DNA of 64,000 nt from Ensifer sp. LC11. GTDB lineage: Bacteria > Pseudomonadota > Alphaproteobacteria > Rhizobiales > Rhizobiaceae. Location of the stretch: the NCBI RefSeq assembly GCF_001695835.1, contig NZ_MBSO01000003.1, positions 124,001 through 188,000 of the forward strand, in the 5' to 3' direction. Every line of letters begins with the position of its first letter. Position 1 is the first letter of the stretch. The notes under the pieces were generated by a model. That model saw only the letters and a list, made by a program, of their open reading frames with translations. It searched no databases and was not told the DNA's origin. The position numbers and the translations under genes were made by a program. This document shows positions 20,242 to 28,426 of this stretch, in pieces.

Positions 20242-20526
20242 TTACACGCGCTCAGCTCGGTCGCCGCTGACACCAAGCAATCTGAGCCAGGGGGCGAGGT
20301 GAAAGGCGGCCATCAGGAGGTACATGCTGGTCATCCCGCCAAGTGCCGCTTGCGCTCCTTCGGCGCAGACTATCTGACCCGGCCCACTCCCCTGGGCGCT
20401 CGTCAGTAGCGCCATGAGCGTTAAGGTGGGGGCTGCCGCGAGGGTCAGCACGGCGGCCACGATCCGGGCGAGAGTGCGGCGGGGTACCCGCTCCTCGTGT
20501 GGTTCGGAGCGGGCGGCGATCCTCAT
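20242..20526 (-). CDS. Small two-helix membrane protein coupled to the DUF899 gene
   Basis: 94 residues starting at an ATG that overlaps the stop of the DUF899 gene (ATGA). Two hydrophobic segments are visible (about residues 20-43 and 58-78), the first with VAAVLTLAAAPTLTLMALL. The basic N-terminus would stay in the cytoplasm. Family not recognised. Translational coupling suggests a functional link to the DUF899 protein. The 272 bp between this gene and the membrane-anchored protein at 19607 hold no gene I can support. Confidence 0.6.
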   Translation of the reverse strand: MRIAARSEPHEERVPRRTLARIVAAVLTLAAAPTLTLMALLTSAQGSGPGQIVCAEGAQAALGGMTSMYLLMAAFHLAPWLRLLGVSGDRAERV

Positions 20527-21317
20527 GGCTTCGGGCTCGTGTCGACGTTCCGCATGGCCGCCTCTCCAGCGTTCGACACTTCGACCCATTTCTTGTCGGG
20601 TGCCGCGCCTTCAACATAACTGTCGTTCCAGTTCCACCACTTGTAGGTCGGGGTCTGCGGGTATCCGGCCGGTGAATTCTCCCAGACCTCCTGGCGACCG
20701 AGCGGCGTGATGTCGAGATAGTTCCAGGTGCCGCCCATCTGCTCGTCGCCGCGATTGTTGATGAAGTAGGTTCGAAACAGGCGGTCGCCGTCGCGGAAGA
20801 ACACGTTATGGCCGTGCCACTCGTCCACGCCGAAATCGGCGTCGAAGCTGTCGGTGATGGTGTACCACGGCATCGTCCAGCCCATGCGCGCCTTCAGCCT
20901 GGCGATATCCGCCTGCGGGGCGCGAGAGGCAAAGACCAAGGTCGTGTCGCGGGCATTGAGGTGTGAGAGATGCGCGACTTGATCGGCGACCATCGAGCAG
21001 CCCCGGCAGGCATGTTCGGGCCAACCATAGACGCCTGGCTCGTAGAAGGCGCGATAGACGATCAGCTGATGCCGGCCGGCAAAGAGATCAAGGAGGCTCG
21101 TCCTGCCTTCCGGTCCTTCGAACACATAGTCCTTGGTAACGGCCATCCAGGGCATCCGGCGCCGCTCGGCAGCAAGCGCGTCACGGGCCCGCGTGTGCGC
21201 CTTCTCCTTGGTCAGCAACTCTTGGCGCGCCGCTTCCCATGCCTGCAGTGAAACGACCGCCGGTCTTTGCATGGCCGGCTCGCCGGTCGTCGGTTCATTG
21301 TCGGTTGTCTTGGTCAT
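20523..21317 (-). CDS. DUF899 thioredoxin-like protein
   Basis: 264 residues of the DUF899 family, which has a thioredoxin-like fold. Visible: LTKEKAHTRARDALAAERR, RRMPWMAVTKDYVFEGPEG, LIVYRAFYEPGVYGWPEHAC and ACRGCSMVADQVAHLSHLN. The CRGC motif sits where thioredoxins have CxxC, suggesting a redox role; the enzyme activity is unknown. The ATG at 21317 follows GAGGAGATA; the frame is open further upstream but lacks a good start. It is upstream of, and coupled to, the small membrane protein gene. Confidence 0.85.
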   Translation of the reverse strand: MTKTTDNEPTTGEPAMQRPAVVSLQAWEAARQELLTKEKAHTRARDALAAERRRMPWMAVTKDYVFEGPEGRTSLLDLFAGRHQLIVYRAFYEPGVYGWPEHACRGCSMVADQVAHLSHLNARDTTLVFASRAPQADIARLKARMGWTMPWYTITDSFDADFGVDEWHGHNVFFRDGDRLFRTYFINNRGDEQMGGTWNYLDITPLGRQEVWENSPAGYPQTPTYKWWNWNDSYVEGAAPDKKWVEVSNAGEAAMRNVDTSPKP

Positions 21318-21715
21318 GGCTATCTCCTCGTTCATGCAAAGCGCTTGCGGCAGGGCCGTAAGTCCTCTTTGCCTGTTCTTGGATAGCTTGACACCGTACG
21401 AGGGGCGGCGGGAGTAACAAGTGTGGCGGCATTCGGTGGCGGTGCCAGACGGCACGCTCTCGGTTCTCCGCATCGCTCCTTTATATGGCCGGGGAAAGCA
21501 CGGGCGCGGGGGTTTCGAGATCTTTACCAGCGCCGCAGCTGTGGGAGTGCAGCTGTCGCGACCAAGCGCCGAAACATAACCCCTAAATTATGATTGGCGG
21601 CCCATATTTCATTTTTACATTACCGTTTGGCATGGCAAGCTGACGACCATCAAATCAGCTGGCGTTTGCGAGAATGATGTGGGTACGGGAGTGGCCGGCA
21701 TCTCAGGGAGGAAAT
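21318..21715. other. 398-bp intergenic region upstream of the ABC transporter operon
   Basis: No coding frame or repeat that I can support. The part from about 21580 to 21640 is AT-rich and, together with the divergent arrangement (DUF899 gene leftward, ABC operon rightward), suggests that it holds both promoters. No operator is recognised. Confidence 0.5.
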
Positions 21716-22888
21716 ATGAAGCGCGTGATTCTGGCTGCGGTTGCGGCATTGGCAATGAGTGGTGCGGCCTATGCCGACACGATCAAGATTGGTGTCGTCG
21801 GGCCGTTCTCCGGTCCCTTTGCGCTGCAGGGCAAGAACTTCAAGGCCGGTATCGATGCCTACATGGCGCTGAACGGCAGCAAGGTCGGCGATGACGATAT
21901 CGAGATCATCTATCGCGACGTGCCGCAGGCCGATCCCGCCCAGGCGAAAGCTCTGGCGCAGGAACTGGTGGTCAAGGAGGGCGTGCAATATCTCGCCGGC
22001 TTCTACTTTACCCCGGACGCCATGGCCGTGACCCCGCTGCTCACCCAGGCGAACGTGCCGCTCGTCATCATGAACGCAGCGACCTCGGCGATCGTCACCA
22101 AGAGCCCGCTCGTGGTGCGCACGTCGTTCACCACATGGCAGACCTCGACGCCGATCGCCAAGGTGGCGAAGGACGCTGGCGTTTCCAAGGTGATATCCGT
22201 CGTTAGCGACTACGGTCCGGGCGTCGATGCGGAAAACGCCTTCAAGGCGGGTTTCGAAGCGGCCGGCGGCCAGGTGGTCGAAGCGATCCGCATGCCGCTT
22301 GCGACCAATGACTTCTCGCCGATCATGCAGCGTATCAAGGATTCAGGTGCCGAAGGCGTCTTCGCCTTCCTGCCGTCCGGACCGACGACGCTCGGCTTCG
22401 TCAAAGCCTTTAAGGAAAACGGTCTGAAGGACGGTGGCATCAAGTTCTTCGCACCTGGCGACCTGACGCAGGAATCCGACCTGCCGGCGCTCGGCGAGGC
22501 CGCACTCGGCATCCAGACGACCTTCCACTATGCGGTGTCGCATGACTCGCCCGAGAACAAGGCCTTTGTCGAGGCGGCCGGCAAGGCGATCGGCAATCCG
22601 GCCGAGCTCTCGTTTCCTTCGGTCGGCGCTTATGACGGCATGCACGTGATCTACAAGATGATCGAGGCGACCGGCGGCGAGCAGGATGCGGCAAAGGCCG
22701 TCGAGGCGGTCAAGGGCCTTTCGTGGACGAGCCCGCGCGGTCCGGTGACGATCGACCCGGAATCGCGCCATATCACCCAGAACATCTACCTGCGCGAAGT
22801 CGCCAAGGCCGATGACGGCACCTACTACAACAAAGAAATCCAGACCTTCGAGAAGCAGGGTGATCCTGGTCTCGCGGCTTTGAAATAG
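21716..22888 (+). CDS. Branched-chain-amino-acid-type ABC substrate-binding protein
   Basis: Periplasmic type-I binding protein (LivJ/LivK family), 390 residues with a signal peptide (MKRVILAAVAALAMSGAAYA). The core begins TIKIGVVGPFSGPFALQGKN and includes VPLVIMNAATSAIV and VVSDYGPGVDAE, which are typical. ATG at 21716 follows GGAGGAAAT. Many rhizobial members bind ligands other than branched-chain amino acids, such as aromatic acids, urea or amides, so the substrate is open. A stem-loop and 186 bp separate it from the permease genes. Confidence 0.9.
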   Translation: MKRVILAAVAALAMSGAAYADTIKIGVVGPFSGPFALQGKNFKAGIDAYMALNGSKVGDDDIEIIYRDVPQADPAQAKALAQELVVKEGVQYLAGFYFTPDAMAVTPLLTQANVPLVIMNAATSAIVTKSPLVVRTSFTTWQTSTPIAKVAKDAGVSKVISVVSDYGPGVDAENAFKAGFEAAGGQVVEAIRMPLATNDFSPIMQRIKDSGAEGVFAFLPSGPTTLGFVKAFKENGLKDGGIKFFAPGDLTQESDLPALGEAALGIQTTFHYAVSHDSPENKAFVEAAGKAIGNPAELSFPSVGAYDGMHVIYKMIEATGGEQDAAKAVEAVKGLSWTSPRGPVTIDPESRHITQNIYLREVAKADDGTYYNKEIQTFEKQGDPGLAALK

Positions 22889-22897
22889 GCAGGCGTC

Positions 22898-22918
22898 GGC
22901 GGGCGCTGCGCGTCCGCC
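22898..22918 (+). other. Intercistronic stem-loop after the ABC binding-protein gene
   Basis: GGCGGGCGC and GCGTCCGCC pair over 9 positions with one G.T wobble and a 3-base loop, starting 9 bases after the stop of the binding-protein gene. Probably an mRNA 3'-end stabiliser or weak terminator that sets the ratio of binding protein to permease. Confidence 0.5.
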
Positions 22919-23074
22919 TCACACCGATGTCGCACCGATCGGTTGCGTGCTTGAACGGAGCCGATTGACGTAGTGCGACGCCGCGGACCCTGGCGTCGGA
23001 GCGCCTCGCCGCGCTTATAATGCCGTTCCGAATCCGGCGCAGCAAACCTGGAAGAAAGGGCAACGGATAGCCCC

Positions 23075-23941
23075 ATGCAAACCGTTCTCAGCATAGCGAT
23101 CGATGCCCTTGCCTATGGCATGGTACTCTTCGTCATATCCATCGGCCTTTCCGTCACCATGGGGCTGATGCGCGTCGTCAACCTCGCGCATGGCGCCTTT
23201 GCCATGATCGGCGGCTACATCGCTTCCTATGCGGCGCGCGATCTCGGGATCGGCTATGGCTTCGCCGTCCTTCTCGCGGTTTTCGGAACGGTTATCATTG
23301 CGGTACCGATCGAGCGGCTGCTCTACCGTCGGATCTATGGCGCACCGGAGCTGACCCAGGTGCTGATGACCATCGGCATCACCTTCTGCATCATCGGGAT
23401 TGCCAACTATGTCTTCGGCCCGACGCTGAAGACGGTGCCGCTGCCAGGTGAATTGCAGGGGTCGGTCGACCTCGGCTTCCGGGCGATCGCCGTGCACCGC
23501 CTTTTCGCAATCGTCTGCGGCCTCGCGGTCGCAGCCGGCCTCTGGTACGCGATCGAAAGGACTGCCTTCGGCGTGAAACTTCGCGCCTCCGTCGACAATG
23601 CGGCGATGGCCGCAGCCCTCGGGGTGCGCACGGAGATCGTCTATGCCGTGAGCTTTGCAGTCGCCGTCGGGCTTGCCGCCTTCGGCGGTGTTGTCGGTGC
23701 CGAGTTGCTTCCGGTCGAACCGTATTACGCCTTGCGCTACATGGTGACCTTCCTTGTCGTTGTCTCGGTCGGCGGTGCCGGGTCGATCCCCGGCGCACTG
23801 ATCGCGTGCCTGCTCTTGGGGGCGATCGACACGACCGGGCGTTATCTCATGCCGGAGTTCGGCGAGTTCTTCTTCTATCTGGCCGTCATCGCGATCATCT
23901 GCGTCTTCCCACGCGGACTTGCCGGGAGGGCCAAGGGATGA
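23075..23941 (+). CDS. ABC transporter permease, LivH type
   Basis: Inner-membrane permease of 288 residues with about eight hydrophobic segments. Visible family pieces: GLSVTMGLMRVVNLAHGAF near the N-terminus and GVKLRASVDNAAMAAALGV, the cytoplasmic EAA-like loop that contacts the ATPases. Start ATG at 23075. Its stop overlaps the LivM-type gene (ATGA). It should pair with the next gene to form the membrane channel. Confidence 0.93.
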   Translation: MQTVLSIAIDALAYGMVLFVISIGLSVTMGLMRVVNLAHGAFAMIGGYIASYAARDLGIGYGFAVLLAVFGTVIIAVPIERLLYRRIYGAPELTQVLMTIGITFCIIGIANYVFGPTLKTVPLPGELQGSVDLGFRAIAVHRLFAIVCGLAVAAGLWYAIERTAFGVKLRASVDNAAMAAALGVRTEIVYAVSFAVAVGLAAFGGVVGAELLPVEPYYALRYMVTFLVVVSVGGAGSIPGALIACLLLGAIDTTGRYLMPEFGEFFFYLAVIAIICVFPRGLAGRAKG

Positions 23942-24942
23942 CCATGACGACGACGAACGAGATGACTGCGGCGCCCCCGGCCCACCGGCGGATTGCCAAC
24001 GCCGACCTCATCGGGCTGGCCGTGATCCTTCTGGTGGCCGCGGTCGGCTACTTCCTCTTTCCCAACAATCTGGCGCTTCTGACGCGGATCATTGCCGCCG
24101 CCCTTCTGGTGCTGTCGCTCGATCTCGTCACTGGCTATTGTGGCGTGGCGACGCTCGGACACGCTGCCCTCTTCGGCGCGGGCGCCTATGCGGCGGGCAT
24201 CGCTTCGGCGCACTATGGCATCAACGATCCGCTCGCGATGCTGGCCTTCGGTATCGTGGCTGGCGCGGTTGCCGGGCTCATTTGCGGGGTGGTCATCCTG
24301 CGCGCCCATGGCCTGCCGCAACTGGTGCTGTCGATCGCGCTGATCCACCTTTTCCACGAGTTCGCCAACAAGGCGTCGTCCTGGACCGGCGGCAGCGATG
24401 GCCTCTCCGGGATCGCGCCGACAGCGCTCTTCAGCCTTTACGAATTCGATCTCTGGGGGCGCACGGCCTATGTCTTCGGCGTGGCGCTGCTCGTCATCGT
24501 ATTCCTGCTGTTGCGGCTGATCGTGCGTTCGCCCTTCGGCATGCTCTGCCGCGGCATCAAGGAGGACCCGATCCGCATCCGCTCAATGGGTGCCTCGCCG
24601 AAGATCGCATTGACGAAGATGTACGTCATATCCGGCGCAGTTGCCGGCGTCGGTGGTGCGTTGAACGCTATTTCCACGCAAGTGGTCGGCCTCGACAGCC
24701 TCTCGTTCACGATGTCAGCCGAAAGCCTGGTCATGCTCGTTCTCGGCGGCACCGGTTCGTTGTTCGGGGCGCTGACGGGCACAGTCGTCTTCATGTTCTT
24801 CGAGGACGTGGTCTCGGCGGCAAATCCGTTCCATTGGCTGACGATGGTCGGGGCCCTGCTGATCGCCGTCGTGCTCTTCGCACCGAAGGGGATCTACGGC
24901 ACGGCGGCCGCCCTCATCACCCGACGCAGGGAGGCGCCGTGA
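23938..24942 (+). CDS. ABC transporter permease, LivM type
   Basis: Second inner-membrane permease, 334 residues, with about nine hydrophobic segments. Visible: LDLVTGYCGVATLGHAALFG and FGMLCRGIKEDPIRIRSMG, the conserved cytoplasmic loop. The start at 23938 overlaps the LivH-type stop by four bases, and the stop overlaps the LivG-type start (TGATG), so all are translationally coupled. Confidence 0.92.
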   Translation: MTMTTTNEMTAAPPAHRRIANADLIGLAVILLVAAVGYFLFPNNLALLTRIIAAALLVLSLDLVTGYCGVATLGHAALFGAGAYAAGIASAHYGINDPLAMLAFGIVAGAVAGLICGVVILRAHGLPQLVLSIALIHLFHEFANKASSWTGGSDGLSGIAPTALFSLYEFDLWGRTAYVFGVALLVIVFLLLRLIVRSPFGMLCRGIKEDPIRIRSMGASPKIALTKMYVISGAVAGVGGALNAISTQVVGLDSLSFTMSAESLVMLVLGGTGSLFGALTGTVVFMFFEDVVSAANPFHWLTMVGALLIAVVLFAPKGIYGTAAALITRRREAP

Positions 24943-25706
24943 TGCAGCCGATCTTCGAAGTCCGTAACCTGAAGCGCGCCTTCGGCGGGCTTGCCGTCAC
25001 CAACGACGTCAGCTTGAGCATGGCGCCGGGCGACCGGGTGGCCCTGATCGGGCCGAACGGCGCAGGCAAGACCACATTCGTCAACCTGGTCACCGGCAAT
25101 CTCAAACCGGACTCCGGCGCTGTGCTGATCGGCGGCGAGACCGTGACCAGCGTCGACGCCATCGGGCGTGTGCGGCGTGGCCTCGTCCGCTCGTTTCAGG
25201 TCACGCGGCTTTTTGCCGACATGACGCCGGCTGAACATGTTGCGCTCGCCGTGCTGCAGCGCTCCGGCCGCGCCGGTCGCCTCTTCGGCAATTTCCTCGG
25301 CATGCCTGGTGTCATGGCCGAGGTCGAGGACTTGCTCGGCAAGCTCGGGCTGAAAGATCTGATGCACCGCAAGGTGAGCGAGATCGCCTATGGCCAGCAG
25401 CGACTGCTGGAGATCGCCGTTGCGCTGGCCCTGAGACCTAGGGTGTTGCTGCTTGACGAGCCGGCCGCCGGCGTGCCGCAGAGCGATACCGGCCGCATTG
25501 AACAGGCGCTTGCCGATCTGCCTGCCGATCTCGCCGTGCTGATGATCGAACACGACATGGATCTCGTCTTCCGCTTCGCCAAGCGCGTCATTGTGCTGGC
25601 GGCGGGCGCGATCATCTTCGACGGTTCGCCATCGGAGGTGACGAAGGACCCGCGTGTGCGGGAAGCTTACCTGGGGAGCTATGCCAATGCCAGCCACGCC
25701 GCTTGA
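24942..25706 (+). CDS. ABC transporter ATP-binding protein, LivG type
   Basis: Cytoplasmic ATPase of 254 residues. Walker A is GPNGAGKTT, the signature region is IAYGQQRLLEIAVALAL (the YGQQR variant normal for LivG), Walker B is VLLLDEPAAGV, and the switch histidine is in MIEHDMDLVF. The overlapping start at 24942 is chosen over longer frames that run through livM in another frame. The overlap with the following gene is 26 bases. Confidence 0.93.
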   Translation: MQPIFEVRNLKRAFGGLAVTNDVSLSMAPGDRVALIGPNGAGKTTFVNLVTGNLKPDSGAVLIGGETVTSVDAIGRVRRGLVRSFQVTRLFADMTPAEHVALAVLQRSGRAGRLFGNFLGMPGVMAEVEDLLGKLGLKDLMHRKVSEIAYGQQRLLEIAVALALRPRVLLLDEPAAGVPQSDTGRIEQALADLPADLAVLMIEHDMDLVFRFAKRVIVLAAGAIIFDGSPSEVTKDPRVREAYLGSYANASHAA

Positions 25707-26403
25707 GGTGGAAAACCTGTCTGCGGGCTACGGCCCGACGCGTGTGCTGGAGGGCGTGTCTTTCTCCGTTCCGGCCGGCGCGCGTCTCGCCGTGCTCGGC
25801 CGCAACGGCATGGGCAAGACGACGCTGCTGGCGACGCTTGCCGGCCAGACGCGGCGCTATGACGGTCGCATCCGCATGGGCGGCACCGACGTGACGGCGC
25901 TGCCGAGTGCCTCGCGCGCCATGCACGGGCTCGGCTTCGTGCCGCAGGCGCGTTGCGTATTCCCGACATTGACCGTTGAGGAAAACCTGTTCGTCGGGCT
26001 CAAAGGGCGCCCAAAGAGCGCCATCCAGGAAGCCTATGACATGTTTCCGCGTCTGCATGAGCGACGGCGCAATCTCGGCAGCCAGCTTTCGGGCGGCGAG
26101 CAGCAGATGCTCTCGACGGCCCGTTCGATCCTCGGCCGACCCTCGATCCTGCTTCTCGACGAACCGCTGGAGGGGCTGGCACCGGTTATCTGCGAGGAAT
26201 TGATGAAGGCTTTTGCCGAGCTCGCAAAGACCGGCGACATGACGATCCTCCTGGTCGAACAGCGGATCCAGAGCGCCCTCGATTTTGCCGATCAGGTGAT
26301 CGTGCTCGAGCGCGGCCGCATCGCCTGGACAGGGACGCCGGACGCATTGACTGGGGATCACGAAGCGGTCGAGCGTCTGTTGGGGGTTGGCGGGTTACAT
26401 TGA
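25681..26403 (+). CDS. ABC transporter ATP-binding protein, LivF type
   Basis: Second ATPase of the importer, 240 residues. Walker A is GRNGMGKTT, the signature is LSGGEQQMLSTAR, Walker B is ILLLDEPLEGLAP, and the switch histidine position is replaced by Gln in LLVEQRIQSALDF, as is normal for LivF. ATG at 25681 follows GGGGAG inside the end of livG; the next in-frame ATG is at 25687. Last gene of the ABC operon, convergent with the cyclase gene 17 bases away. Confidence 0.92.
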   Translation: MPMPATPLEVENLSAGYGPTRVLEGVSFSVPAGARLAVLGRNGMGKTTLLATLAGQTRRYDGRIRMGGTDVTALPSASRAMHGLGFVPQARCVFPTLTVEENLFVGLKGRPKSAIQEAYDMFPRLHERRRNLGSQLSGGEQQMLSTARSILGRPSILLLDEPLEGLAPVICEELMKAFAELAKTGDMTILLVEQRIQSALDFADQVIVLERGRIAWTGTPDALTGDHEAVERLLGVGGLH

Positions 26404-26420
26404 TCAGCAAGGGCGCTGGC

Positions 26421-28409
26421 TCACTTCGGTTCACGCCGCGACGTGTCGAGACGGCTGCGTTCCCGCTCATAGTATCGTGCAAGGGGCGGCAGAGTGCCTT
26501 TCAGCTGGTCGAAAATCACGTCATGGACCCGAAGTGCGCCGTCGTATTTGGCTTGAACGAAGGCCCGATGACGGTCGAGGGCTTCCTTTTTGGCGCCGAC
26601 CGCGACTGTGAACACCGGTGATACGGCGCTGCGGCCCTTGACGGTGATCCGGTCGAGTTCGGCAACCGGGAAGGCCTTGCCCGCAAGACGCGCAGTCTCT
26701 TCGCCGATGAGTAGCGATATGCCGTAGTCCTTTGAGGCGCCTTCGAGACGCGAGGCCAGATTGACCGCGTCGCCAAGCGCGGAGTAGTCGAAACGCCGAT
26801 GCGAGCCCATGTTGCCGACGATGCACTCGCCGGTGTTGACACCGATGCCGATCCGTAGGCTTTGCACGGGGCGCCCTTCGCGTTTCGCTTCTATCTCGAG
26901 CTCCCCGTTAACCCGCTCAAGGCGCGCCAGCATGTCAAGCGCTGCACGCACCGCATGGACGGCATGGTCAGGGTCGTCGAGCGGCGCATTCCAGAAGGCC
27001 ATGAGGCAATCGCCGATGTATTTGTCGATGGTGCCGCCCTGTTCAAGCACGGCTTCCGACAGTGGTGTCAAAAGCCGGTTGACGAGGGCCGTTAGCCGCT
27101 CCGGATCATCCTTCATCTCCTCGGCAATGGTGGTGAAGCCGCGGATGTCGCAGAAGAGGATCGACAGCGTGCGCCGTTCGCCACCGAGCCGAAGATGCGA
27201 TGGGTCCTTTGCCAGCCGTTCGACGAGGGCAGGGGAGAGGTATTGCTCGAAGGCGCGGGTGATCTCGCGGCGTCTCTTGCGCTCTTCGGCGTAATCGAGT
27301 GCCGCCTGGCCGGCGGTCACCGCGAGGAAGGCGAGGCCCGGACCGAGTGGTGAAACGAAGATGTGTCCGAGGCGCATCGCAGCATAGCTTGCAAGCACGA
27401 TAAGGGTCACGGCGACGACGCCGTAGACGAGTGTCCGCCAGCCGGTCATCCGCAACACCGAGAAAGCTGCCAACACCGCGGCAAGTGCAATCGCGGCGAC
27501 CACAACGGGCCTTGGAGCGCGCTCGATGAAGAGGTTGTTTGCCAGATTGTCGTAGATCGTCGCCTGCATCTCGACGCCGGAAACGAGCCTGTTCGAATGC
27601 ACCGTGTCCGATGTCGTGAAGGCGTCTGCTCCGCCATCGGCGATTGACGGCGCGTTCTGCAGGCTGAGACCGACGAGCACGACGCGGTCTGCGAAGATCC
27701 CTTCGGGCAGGAAATTGTCGGGGTCGAGTGCCTGGTAGTAGGAGACTGTCGGGTAGGTCCGTGCAGGTCCGAACACCTGGATCAGGGCATCGTCTGGAGG
27801 TGATTGCGTCCGTGTTCCCGCGATCTCTGCAAGTGCAGCGGCGAAGCCGTCAGGATAGTCAGGAACCGCACGCAGTGTTCCGTCGCCGCTGAGGTTGACC
27901 GAGGCGATGCCGGTTCTGGCACCCTTGGCGATGAAGCGGGCCAGAGGCTCGGTGCGCACGAACTGGTCTGCCTGCGGCTCGGGTATGAACGTCTGATCGC
28001 CGGCCAGCACGACGTCCGGACCGAGTGCCTTTTCCAGATCGTCGTCGTTCGCCGGATTGGTTGACGGCTCGGCGAAGATGACGTCGACGCCGATCGCGCG
28101 GGCGCCGGCCTTACGCAGTGCCTCGATCAGGCGCGCGTGCAGCGCGCGTGGCCACGGCCATTGGCGGCCAATCTCGGCCATGGAGGGTTCGTCGATGGCG
28201 ACGATGATCGGGCCGTCTTCAGGGGGCGCCGGAGTGTCGATGGTCGACAGGTAGTCGAAGCTCCGCAACTCGTTCAGCAGCCAGGCGTTGGTCAAGGTCG
28301 CAAGCGAGAGCGCGATGGCGACGAAGGCGGAAAGCACGAGCAGCTTCAGCCGTCGCTGCCAAAGACCGGGAGGTTCCCCTTGTATGGATCGACCGCTCGA
28401 TGCCTGCAC
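26421..28409 (-). CDS. CHASE2-domain class III adenylate/guanylate cyclase
   Basis: Membrane-bound sensor cyclase, 662 residues. Order: one N-terminal membrane helix (about 22-44), an extracytoplasmic CHASE2 sensor domain (about 45-290), three membrane helices (about 305-375), then a class III catalytic domain (about 415-590). The first metal Asp is in LFCDIRGFT, the second metal Asp and purine-selecting Lys region in DKYIGDCLMAFW, and the transition-state Asn/Arg in LGDAVNLASRLE. The Ser in FDYSALGD, where classical adenylate cyclases have Asp, suggests class IIIb. The GTG start at 28409 follows GGAGG, 17 bases after the stop of the FecR-barrel gene, so the two are co-transcribed. Confidence 0.92.
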   Translation of the reverse strand: MQASSGRSIQGEPPGLWQRRLKLLVLSAFVAIALSLATLTNAWLLNELRSFDYLSTIDTPAPPEDGPIIVAIDEPSMAEIGRQWPWPRALHARLIEALRKAGARAIGVDVIFAEPSTNPANDDDLEKALGPDVVLAGDQTFIPEPQADQFVRTEPLARFIAKGARTGIASVNLSGDGTLRAVPDYPDGFAAALAEIAGTRTQSPPDDALIQVFGPARTYPTVSYYQALDPDNFLPEGIFADRVVLVGLSLQNAPSIADGGADAFTTSDTVHSNRLVSGVEMQATIYDNLANNLFIERAPRPVVVAAIALAAVLAAFSVLRMTGWRTLVYGVVAVTLIVLASYAAMRLGHIFVSPLGPGLAFLAVTAGQAALDYAEERKRRREITRAFEQYLSPALVERLAKDPSHLRLGGERRTLSILFCDIRGFTTIAEEMKDDPERLTALVNRLLTPLSEAVLEQGGTIDKYIGDCLMAFWNAPLDDPDHAVHAVRAALDMLARLERVNGELEIEAKREGRPVQSLRIGIGVNTGECIVGNMGSHRRFDYSALGDAVNLASRLEGASKDYGISLLIGEETARLAGKAFPVAELDRITVKGRSAVSPVFTVAVGAKKEALDRHRAFVQAKYDGALRVHDVIFDQLKGTLPPLARYYERERSRLDTSRREPK

Positions 28410-28426
28410 CGCGACACGCGCCTCCG

